From: an uncultured Actinomycetes bacterium | Lineage (GTDB): Bacteria; Actinomycetota; Acidimicrobiia; Acidimicrobiales; Ilumatobacteraceae | Assembly (NCBI GenBank): GCA_903858075.1 | Contig: CAIOHI010000292.1 | Coordinates: 1 to 5,019, forward strand | DNA length: 5,019 nt | Direction: 5' to 3' | Shown here: one piece after another, positions 1-4,450 of the stretch | Layout of the letters: every line of letters starts with the position of its first letter | How positions within the stretch are numbered: position 1 is the stretch's first letter | Notes under the pieces: generated by a model | Seen by the model: the letters and a program-made list of their open reading frames with translations, nothing else | What the model was told of the DNA's origin: nothing | Database searches by the model: none | Position numbers and translations under genes: made by a program

Positions 1-163
1 ATTCATCGACGTTGGTCCATTCATCAACTTCCTGCGTGGGTATGACGAGAACATGACCCTTTGCGATGGGATTAATAGTCATGATGGCAAATACGTCTGA
101 GTCTTCAAAAACAAAATGCCCTGGTATTTTTCTTTGGAGAATAAGGCTGAATACTGAGCTCAT
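1..163 (-). CDS. HIT-family protein, N-terminal part (cut by left window edge)
   Basis: The reverse strand reads 54 codons from an ATG at 163-161 to the window edge. The segment KIPGHFVFEDSDVFAIM is followed by TINPIAKGHVLVIPTQEVDEW, the typical first half of a histidine-triad (HIT) domain: the beta strand with E/D-D-x-x-F-A followed by 'P-x-A-x-G-H-V-L-V-I-P'. HIT proteins are nucleotide hydrolases or transferases of the HINT/Ap4A/GalT superfamily. The catalytic HxHxH motif would lie outside the window, so activity and subfamily cannot be judged. The CxxC zinc pair often found at the N-terminus of bacterial HIT proteins (C-I-F-C) is absent; FSLIL stands in that place. The start codon overlaps the stop of the upstream dehydrogenase as ATGA, so the two genes are probably co-transcribed and translationally coupled. 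Confidence in the family is high; specific substrate unknown. Confidence 0.85.
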   Translation of the reverse strand, partial: MSSVFSLILQRKIPGHFVFEDSDVFAIMTINPIAKGHVLVIPTQEVDEWTNVDE

Positions 164-993
164 CCCGAGTAGCCGCCAGTAACGCTGAACACTTCTCCGG
201 TGCAGTACGACGCCTTCGCAGATGCGATGTAGGAAACCATCTCGGCAATTTCATCGTCGGTGCCCAGGCGGCCAATACCTATTTGCGAAACGATTGCTAT
301 TTTCATGAGTTCGTTCATTGGGGCTAGTAGCGGCGTATTGATGTAGCCAGGGCAAACTGCATTCACGCGCACTCCCAAAGGGGCAAGCTCTTGTGACTGA
401 GATTTAGTGAGAGCAATGATTGCAGCCTTGGCAGTGGAGTAGTGGGGGGCCATTGCTGTAGGGCGTAGCCCGAGCACAGAGGAAATGTTGATGATGCTGC
501 CAGAGCGTTGTGGAGTCATATAGCGCGCAGCCGCACGACAGCCGTAGAAGGTGCCGTACAGATGAACTTTCAGCATGTGGTCCCATTCCTCATCGGTCAT
601 ATCGGTAATGACATTGAGGGGTGTTGTTGCTGCGACATTGTTTTCTAAGCGGAGCATTTGGTTGGCGACAGCAGTGGCAAAGCGCTCTTCATTGGGGATG
701 GGCGCAATGCCGGCATTGTTGATGAAAACATCTATTTTTCCGAAATGTGAAACTGCGTGCTGAGCAAGAGCGTCGACGTCGTTTGATTTGGTGACGTCAC
801 ATTTAATGCTGGTGCCGCCTAATGAAGCAGACAACTTGTGGGCCGCTTGTTCGGCTATGTCTCCAATGACAATGTGCGCTCCGCGACTTGCGAATATCTC
901 GGCAAAGCGCGCTCCCAGGCCCGACGCTCCGCCAGTAATTACTACAACCTGCCCGGCGTGGTCGCCATTTGCATTTTTCTCGTTTGCCGTCAT
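160..993 (-). CDS. Short-chain dehydrogenase/reductase (SDR), classical type, 277 aa
   Basis: This is an NAD(P)-dependent oxidoreductase of the classical SDR family. The cofactor motif TGGASGLG is at residues 20-27, NNAG at 92-95, the catalytic Ser near 172 (NISS) and the YxxxK pair at Y185/K189. PGYINT (215-220) and the C-terminal TGEVFSVTGGYSG (265-277) are also typical. An Asp at the end of beta-strand 2 (GDI, D45) favours NAD(H) over NADP(H). Between NNAG and the 'DMTDEEWDHML' helix there is a stretch of about 25 extra residues (roughly 98-125) compared with compact family members, likely part of the substrate lid. I chose the ATG at 993: the Rossmann fold begins about 15 residues later, and a -10-like hexamer ends 6 nt before it. 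A longer frame up to 1155 would run into the divergent gene. The substrate cannot be deduced; paired with a HIT protein, no pathway is evident. Confidence 0.9.
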   Translation of the reverse strand: MTANEKNANGDHAGQVVVITGGASGLGARFAEIFASRGAHIVIGDIAEQAAHKLSASLGGTSIKCDVTKSNDVDALAQHAVSHFGKIDVFINNAGIAPIPNEERFATAVANQMLRLENNVAATTPLNVITDMTDEEWDHMLKVHLYGTFYGCRAAARYMTPQRSGSIINISSVLGLRPTAMAPHYSTAKAAIIALTKSQSQELAPLGVRVNAVCPGYINTPLLAPMNELMKIAIVSQIGIGRLGTDDEIAEMVSYIASAKASYCTGEVFSVTGGYSG

Positions 994-999
994 GTGGCA

Positions 1000-1005
1000 A
1001 CAATA
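1000..1005 (-). promoter_or_regulatory. Putative -10 box of the SDR/HIT operon (leaderless)
   Basis: On the minus strand the hexamer TATTGT fits TANNNT and ends 6 nt before the SDR ATG at 993. That spacing would put transcription initiation at or next to the A of the start codon. No Shine-Dalgarno sequence precedes this ATG. A loose -35-like TGACAT lies 19 nt upstream (1025-1030) and overlaps the start codon of the divergent gene. Pattern-based only. Confidence 0.45.
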
Positions 1006-1011
1006 GCGGTC

Positions 1012-1017
1012 TAGTGT
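1012..1017 (+). promoter_or_regulatory. Putative -10 box of the phosphatidyltransferase/gcvH/FHA/ftsR unit (leaderless)
   Basis: TAGTGT fits TANNNT and is followed by 7 nt and then the ATG at 1025, the distance expected for a transcript starting on the initiation codon. The segment GGGGG before the ATG is too close to serve as a normal ribosome binding site. No convincing -35 is visible; that region would fall on the start codon of the divergent SDR gene. Confidence 0.45.
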
Positions 1018-1024
1018 CGGGGGT

Positions 1025-1618
1025 ATGTCAGAGCTCTTCAGCCGGAAAAGTGTGTTGACCGTTCCTAACTTCATCTCCTTGGTGCGACTCTTGTGTCTCC
1101 CCATCTTTCTTTGGGCGTTATTTAACCGCGATTCTCGACTAGCCGCTGCGCTCATTCTTGGGGCATTAGGCGCAACCGACTGGATCGACGGCTATGTTGC
1201 TCGACGTTTCAACCAGGTGTCTCCACTTGGGGCCATATTGGACCCAACGGTCGACCGGCTCTTGTTCATTGTGGGCCTCATTGCGTTGGGTGTCGACGGC
1301 GCCGTTCCTTGGGTTATTGCCGGGCTCATTTTGTTCCGCGAGACGGGAATTGGTCTATTGATGGTCATAGCAACCGCATTTGGAATGGAGCGCTTCTCTG
1401 TGACTTATCTCGGTAAGTGGGCCACGTTCATATTGATGTTCGCCGTTCCGGCCCTCACCCTTGCGCATAGTGGCATTGCAGTGGAAGACCTGTTCCTTGT
1501 CGTTGGATGGTTGCTTGTTGTTCCTGGCCTCTTTTTGAGCTATCTCACCGCCTGGCGTTATTTGCCAGCCATCGTTGAGCATCTCCGCGCCGGTAGAGCG
1601 GGGAGAAGTACCATATGA
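1025..1618 (+). CDS. CDP-alcohol phosphatidyltransferase family membrane protein (PgsA2-like), 197 aa
   Basis: This integral membrane enzyme is predicted to transfer a phosphatidyl group from CDP-diacylglycerol to an alcohol acceptor such as glycerol-3-phosphate, giving phosphatidylglycerophosphate. The family signature D-x2-D-G-x2-A-R-x8-G-x3-D-x3-D is complete: D52, D55, G56, A59, R60, G69, D73, D77. Most of the protein is hydrophobic, with about six membrane-spanning stretches (near residues 15-33, 38-51, 78-92, 94-115, 130-147 and 155-174) and a basic tail, which fits the family and its usual length of about 180-210 residues. Its place before gcvH and the FHA gene matches M. tuberculosis pgsA2 (Rv1822), whose acceptor is not firmly known. 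The acceptor here is therefore open: PGP synthase is the default guess, and cardiolipin or inositol-phosphate synthase is less likely. Its stop overlaps the gcvH start as ATGA. Confidence 0.88.
   Translation: MSELFSRKSVLTVPNFISLVRLLCLPIFLWALFNRDSRLAAALILGALGATDWIDGYVARRFNQVSPLGAILDPTVDRLLFIVGLIALGVDGAVPWVIAGLILFRETGIGLLMVIATAFGMERFSVTYLGKWATFILMFAVPALTLAHSGIAVEDLFLVVGWLLVVPGLFLSYLTAWRYLPAIVEHLRAGRAGRSTI
1601..1606 (+). promoter_or_regulatory. Ribosome binding site of gcvH
   Basis: GGGAGA lies 8 nt before the ATG at 1615, inside the 3' end of the phosphatidyltransferase gene. It is the clearest Shine-Dalgarno sequence in the window and decides for the first of two nearby ATGs (1615 rather than 1621). 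It fits re-initiation at the ATGA overlap. Confidence 0.65.
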
Positions 1619-2001
1619 CCATGAACATTCCTGAAGATCTCCGCTATAGCTCCGACCATGAGTGGGCCAGGTTGAGTGGAAATTGCATTCGTATTGGTAT
1701 TACCGACTATGCGCAAGACGCGTTGGGTGATGTCGTTTTTGTTCAGATCCCATCGGTTGGCACTGTTGTTGCCCTTGGTCAAAGTTTCTCAGAAGTTGAG
1801 AGCACAAAGTCGGTCTCAGACATTTATGCGCCACTCTCTGGAAAAGTCTCACAGGTGAATGACGCTCTTGTTCAGAACCCCGAATTATTGAACTCCGATC
1901 CATATGGTGACGGTTGGATCTGTGAAATTGAATTGTCGGATCCTGCTCAATTCGAACAATTGTTAACAAGCTCTGCCTACCAAAATCTTATTGGCGGATA
2001 G
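1615..2001 (+). CDS. gcvH: Glycine cleavage system H protein, 128 aa
   Basis: GcvH carries the methylamine group from glycine on a lipoyl arm, moving between GcvP, GcvT and the dihydrolipoyl dehydrogenase in the cytoplasm. The full length, about 128 residues, is normal. The N-terminal YSSDHEWARL (residues 11-20), GITDYAQDALGDVVFVQIP (28-46), and the lipoylation loop VESTKSVSDIYAPLSG with the modified lysine at K65 are all diagnostic, as are the NPELLNSDPYGDGW block and its acidic C-terminal helix. The gene starts inside the stop codon of the phosphatidyltransferase gene and ends 2 bp before the FHA gene. The partner gcvT lies about 2.4 kb downstream in the same orientation; gcvP and the lipoate ligase or synthase genes are not in the window. 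In M. tuberculosis gcvH likewise precedes garA. Confidence 0.97.
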   Translation: MTMNIPEDLRYSSDHEWARLSGNCIRIGITDYAQDALGDVVFVQIPSVGTVVALGQSFSEVESTKSVSDIYAPLSGKVSQVNDALVQNPELLNSDPYGDGWICEIELSDPAQFEQLLTSSAYQNLIGG

Positions 2002-2003
2002 CA

Positions 2004-2495
2004 ATGGCCTATGTGTACTGCAACCGGTGCTCGCACCGCAATCCGCCGAAAGCGGCATTTTGCTCGGTGTGTGGTGCAGTGCTCGATAGCACTTCCGATC
2101 GAACAATCACGTTGACTCGTGTAGATGCTCTCCAGGAGTCCTCTTCGCATAGCGATGACATCGTTTTCCACACAGCTGAGGTTCCAGTTGGTGGGGCAGT
2201 ACTGGTTTCTCGCACCGGAGAACAATATGGAGACCGGTTTGCGTTGGTCGCCGGTTCAACAAATATCGGGCGTCATCCACAATCCGATATTCCTCTTGAC
2301 GACATTACGGTTTCGCGTCGTCATGCTCAGGTCATTTTCTTCGAGGGAAAGTATAAGGTGCGTGACGTCGGTTCACTCAATGGCACCTATGTCAACCAGC
2401 AGCGCGTAGACGAAGTTGTTCTTGCGCACGGAGACGAACTGCAAATTGGTAAATTCCGCCTCGTGTTTTTTGATAGGACTGTCGATAATGCCTGA
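2004..2495 (+). CDS. garA: Zinc-ribbon plus FHA-domain protein, GarA/OdhI-like, 163 aa
   Basis: The C-terminal FHA domain (about residues 68-157) binds phosphothreonine peptides. Its contact motifs are intact: G89-R90-H91, S104-R-R-H107 and G123-S-L-N126-G-T, followed by NQQRVDEVVLAHGDELQIGKFRLVF, very close to mycobacterial GarA and corynebacterial OdhI. Those proteins restrain 2-oxoglutarate dehydrogenase and glutamate dehydrogenase and are switched off by Ser/Thr kinases that phosphorylate an N-terminal ETTSVFR motif. Two differences stand out. Residues 1-25 form a zinc ribbon with two CxxC pairs (C6/C9, C20/C23), not present in GarA. The phosphorylation motif is not conserved; the best counterpart is SDDIVFH (50-56). 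The gene lies 2 bp after gcvH and overlaps the next gene by 8 bp. The orthology rests on the FHA sequence and on gene order; the regulatory targets here are inferred. Confidence 0.88.
   Translation: MAYVYCNRCSHRNPPKAAFCSVCGAVLDSTSDRTITLTRVDALQESSSHSDDIVFHTAEVPVGGAVLVSRTGEQYGDRFALVAGSTNIGRHPQSDIPLDDITVSRRHAQVIFFEGKYKVRDVGSLNGTYVNQQRVDEVVLAHGDELQIGKFRLVFFDRTVDNA
2475..2478 (+). promoter_or_regulatory. Ribosome binding site of the FtsR-like gene
   Basis: AGGA lies 9 nt before the ATG at 2488, within the end of the FHA gene. It supports the short start and coupling across the 8-bp overlap (ATGCCTGA). Confidence 0.45.
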
Positions 2496-3399
2496 GCGAA
2501 ACTATAAAAGTATTGGTGAAGTGCTCGGGCTGCTCTTGGAAGAGTTTCCCAATGTCACAATTTCAAAAATTCGTTTTCTCGAGAGTCAAGGTCTCATTGA
2601 ACCGGAGCGAACAGCTTCTGGCTATCGGAAGTTTTCCGACTCCGAAGTCGATCGTTTGAAATATATTTTGCGCGAGCAAGAAACTAATTATCTTCCACTT
2701 CGAGTCATTCGGGATCGACTCGATGAGTCGGGCGCAGTTCCGCGTGACCCCACGAACCCGGTCAGTCAGTTACCTCGTTCACTGCGCGAATCGAGCGTGA
2801 CCGACGTGAGTCAAGATATGCCGCGAGTGCGGGTGCTCACAGCAGTCGACAATGGAAATGTGTCGCGCGTTCCATCTAGCGATATTGACGAAACGGGCGA
2901 TTTTCTCATTGTTGATCCAGAGGTAGTTGCACAAAGCGAAAGAGCGCACCCAACATCACGGCGTCCACCACTGCGTGTTGCAGAACCAACGGTCGCATCA
3001 TCGGCACGCGATGCAATTGGTCCTCTTTCTCGTGAATCACTCATGGAGTTCTCTGGTTTGTTGGCGAGCGATATAGACACCTTAGAGCAATTCGGTCTTT
3101 TGGTGTCTAAAGCAGTGGGTGGAGAGAGTTTCTACGAAGGAACCGCTCGCGAAGTAGCTGCTATCGCCAAAGCATTTCTCGAACTCGGCATTGAAATTCG
3201 GCATTTGAAGTCGTGGCGCCTTGCAGCGGAAAAAGAAGCAACTCTGTTTGAGCAGCGCCTGATGCCATTGCTGCGCCAAAGGAACCCGGCCGCTCGTGAG
3301 CAATCACTTGAAATTCTTGATGCATTGGTGACGAATGCGGGAAAACTGCGAGAAGTATTGGTACGCCAAGCGATTCAGCAATTTATAGATCCGCGTTAG
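2488..3399 (+). CDS. ftsR: MerR-family regulator, FtsR-like (Rv1828/Cg1631 type), 303 aa
   Basis: The N-terminal winged helix-turn-helix (residues about 7-80) reads SIGEVLGLLLEEF, then NVTISKIRFLESQGLIEPER and SGYRKFSDSEVDRLKYI, then LPLRVIRDRLDE. This is the hallmark of the actinobacterial Rv1828/FtsR group; in Corynebacterium glutamicum FtsR activates ftsZ transcription. A low-complexity, Pro/Ser/Arg-rich linker of roughly 95 residues (82-178) follows, then a helical C-terminal domain (179-300) with LSRESLMEFSGL, ELGIEIRHLKSWRLAAEKE and a final helix that matches the family's own effector/dimerisation domain. The mycobacterial protein is about 250 residues, so the linker is expanded here. 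I chose the ATG at 2488 because it has an AGGA site upstream and because the residues encoded before it do not resemble the family. The overlap with the FHA gene suggests coupled production. Target promoters cannot be seen in this window. Confidence 0.88.
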   Translation: MPERNYKSIGEVLGLLLEEFPNVTISKIRFLESQGLIEPERTASGYRKFSDSEVDRLKYILREQETNYLPLRVIRDRLDESGAVPRDPTNPVSQLPRSLRESSVTDVSQDMPRVRVLTAVDNGNVSRVPSSDIDETGDFLIVDPEVVAQSERAHPTSRRPPLRVAEPTVASSARDAIGPLSRESLMEFSGLLASDIDTLEQFGLLVSKAVGGESFYEGTAREVAAIAKAFLELGIEIRHLKSWRLAAEKEATLFEQRLMPLLRQRNPAAREQSLEILDALVTNAGKLREVLVRQAIQQFIDPR

Positions 3400-3420
3400 G
3401 CACATTCGTCGGGGCTCGGG

Positions 3421-3426
3421 TACTCT
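3421..3426 (+). promoter_or_regulatory. Putative -10 box of the DUF151 gene (leaderless)
   Basis: TACTCT fits TANNNT and is followed by the 6-nt stretch TTTCTT and the ATG at 3433. The 33-bp gap between the FtsR-like gene and this one has no Shine-Dalgarno sequence and no terminator hairpin, so a transcript beginning on the start codon is the simplest reading. No clear -35 is present. Confidence 0.45.
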
Positions 3427-3432
3427 TTTCTT

Positions 3433-3930
3433 ATGCAAGAACTTGATGTTGTGGGTGTGCGCATTGAAATGCCTACGAACGCACCAGTTCTCGTGTTGCG
3501 CGAGCAGGTTGAACCCCACCGTGTCATGACTCTGTACATCGGTGGGCCAGAAGCTTCGGCCATTCATGCCGCTTTAGAGGGCATTGAACCGCCGCGTCCG
3601 CTCACTCATGACCTGTGTATTGCCGTCATTGAGAACTTCGGTAGCGAAATTGAGAAGGTCGTTATCACTGAGGTGAAGAACGAAACCTATTACGCCGAAA
3701 TTCATTTTGTATCCCGTAGGGAAGTGGAGCCGGTTTCTGCCCGGCCTTCCGACGCTGTTGCGCTGGCATTGCGCGTCAATTGCCCCATATACGTCTCTGA
3801 CGACTTGTTAGAGCTGGTGGGCAAGGTTGTTGGCAAAGACGTGGCTGTAGAGCAGGACAACGAAAACGAGATCATTGATGAATTCAAGGATTTCATTCAA
3901 AATGTGAGTCCAGAAGACTTCTTCGACTGA
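3433..3930 (+). CDS. DUF151 / bifunctional nuclease (BFN) domain protein, 165 aa
   Basis: The protein matches the DUF151 family along its whole length: the opening ELDVVGVRIEMPTNAPVLVL, then YIGGPEASAIHAALEGIEPPRPLTHDL with the conserved E-A-x-A-I-x-x-x-L-x-G and R-P-x-T-H-D elements, then AEIHF, and SARPSDAVALALRVNCPIYVSDDLL (residues about 102-126). An acidic tail ends the chain (NENEIIDEFKDF, then SPEDFFD). The plant founding member was reported to have both RNase and DNase activity, hence the name, but the bacterial role is unproven; M. tuberculosis Rv1829 is the syntenic counterpart and about the same size. The gene sits between two MerR-type regulators, as in mycobacteria, so it may act with one of them. 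The annotation is sure at the family level only. Confidence 0.92.
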   Translation: MQELDVVGVRIEMPTNAPVLVLREQVEPHRVMTLYIGGPEASAIHAALEGIEPPRPLTHDLCIAVIENFGSEIEKVVITEVKNETYYAEIHFVSRREVEPVSARPSDAVALALRVNCPIYVSDDLLELVGKVVGKDVAVEQDNENEIIDEFKDFIQNVSPEDFFD

Positions 3931-3952
3931 CTGTTGTTGCATGCTGCAACAG
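3931..3952 (+). promoter_or_regulatory. Inverted repeat upstream of the ResR-like gene, candidate operator
   Basis: A 22-bp imperfect palindrome: CTGTTG and CAACAG form the outer arms around GCATGC, with two mismatched positions on each side (18 of 22 positions symmetric). It also holds a perfect 6-bp repeat, GTTGCA (3936-3941) and TGCAAC (3945-3950), with a 3-nt spacer. It begins directly after the DUF151 stop codon, overlaps the likely -35 element TTGTTG (3934-3939) and ends 4 nt before the likely -10 box. MerR proteins bind dyads placed between or over these elements, so autoregulation is plausible. It lacks a T-tract, so a terminator is less likely. Confidence 0.45.
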
Positions 3953-3956
3953 ATCG

Positions 3957-3962
3957 TAGGCT
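3957..3962 (+). promoter_or_regulatory. Putative -10 box of the ResR-like gene
   Basis: TAGGCT fits TANNNT, lies 17 nt downstream of TTGTTG (3934-3939, a partial -35 match) and ends 8 nt before the ATG at 3971, compatible with a leaderless or near-leaderless transcript. The overlapping TGAGG (3962-3966) is a possible but rather close Shine-Dalgarno sequence (4 nt from the ATG), so a leadered message from the upstream gene is also possible. Confidence 0.4.
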
Positions 3963-3970
3963 GAGGTCCT

Positions 3971-4432
3971 ATGGCAGGTTTCAGCGGTACTAAGGCGGCT
4001 CACATTGTGGGCATTTCATACCGCCAGCTCGACTACTGGGCTCGTACCAACTTGGTTATTCCATCACTCACTGCTGCAACTGGAAGTGGAACGCGTCGTG
4101 AATACTCTTACGGCGATCTTCTCGAACTTAAGGTCATTAAGAATCTTTTAGATGCGGGCATCAAATTGGAATCGGTTCGCGAAGTGTTTCGCTACATGCG
4201 CAACAATTTAAATACCGATGTCGCTTCAGCCCATGTTGTCATTAGCGGCTCTTCTGTTGTCTTTTGTGATGGCGAGAACCTCATCGATGTTTTGCGCAAC
4301 GGTCAGGGTGTTCTCAACGTACTTCCTCTGTCTGGAGTCAAAGATTCCATCGACGCTGAAATTAAATCTATGGGTTGGCAAGTCATTGACAATGTCGTGA
4401 GCCCAATAGCTACTCGTGTAGTTGGACTCTAG
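3971..4432 (+). CDS. MerR-family regulator, ResR/Rv1830-like, 153 aa
   Basis: The winged helix-turn-helix covers residues about 5-75: GTKAAHIVGISYRQLDYWARTNLV, followed by SGTRREYSYGDLLELKVIKNLLDAGIKLESVREVFRYMR. The YRQLDYWART and AATGSGTRREYS segments are characteristic of the M. tuberculosis Rv1830 group, called ResR (also McdR) in mycobacteria, where it has been tied to growth recovery and cell division. The rest (76-153) is a small domain with HVVISGSSVVFCDGENLIDVLRNGQGVLNVLPLSG, also shared by that group and probably used for dimerisation or ligand sensing. The protein is shorter than the mycobacterial one (about 225 residues), which has extensions at the ends. Its position directly after the DUF151 gene repeats the mycobacterial order. 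A dyad lies just upstream, and a half copy lies at the gcvT start, 14 bp downstream of this gene. Confidence 0.88.
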   Translation: MAGFSGTKAAHIVGISYRQLDYWARTNLVIPSLTAATGSGTRREYSYGDLLELKVIKNLLDAGIKLESVREVFRYMRNNLNTDVASAHVVISGSSVVFCDGENLIDVLRNGQGVLNVLPLSGVKDSIDAEIKSMGWQVIDNVVSPIATRVVGL

Positions 4433-4436
4433 AAGT

Positions 4437-4450
4437 CTGTTGCAGCGTGC
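4437..4450 (+). repeat. Half copy of the upstream dyad at the gcvT start
   Basis: CTGTTGCAGCGTGC matches the reverse complement of 3939-3952 (CTGTTGCAGCATGC) at 13 of 14 positions, so near-identical sequences in opposite orientation flank the MerR gene. The copy overlaps the gcvT start codon (GTG at 4447) and runs into an 8-bp palindrome, GTGCGCAC (4447-4454), with TGCAG (4441-4445) and CTGCA (4457-4461) as roughly symmetric flanks. It may be a second binding site for the MerR protein; this is inference from position and similarity. Confidence 0.35.

Noticed and set aside
994..1155. Upstream extension of the SDR reading frame by 54 residues on the minus strand.
   Set aside because: The extra residues do not resemble an SDR N-terminus, they lie entirely over the divergent phosphatidyltransferase gene, and the ATG at 993 is well placed before the Rossmann fold and after a -10-like hexamer.
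1621..1623. Second ATG of gcvH as the true start.
   Set aside because: The GGGAGA site is 8 nt from the first ATG (1615) and 14 nt from this one, and the ATGA overlap favours 1615; the two-residue difference is minor.
2416..2487. Upstream extension of the FtsR-like protein by 24 residues.
   Set aside because: The sequence lies in the FHA coding region in another frame, lacks family similarity, and the ATG at 2488 has an AGGA site and gives the normal MerR N-terminus.
3931..3952. Dyad after the DUF151 gene as a Rho-independent terminator.
   Set aside because: The stem is interrupted and no run of T follows; its place over a -35 element upstream of a MerR gene fits an operator better.
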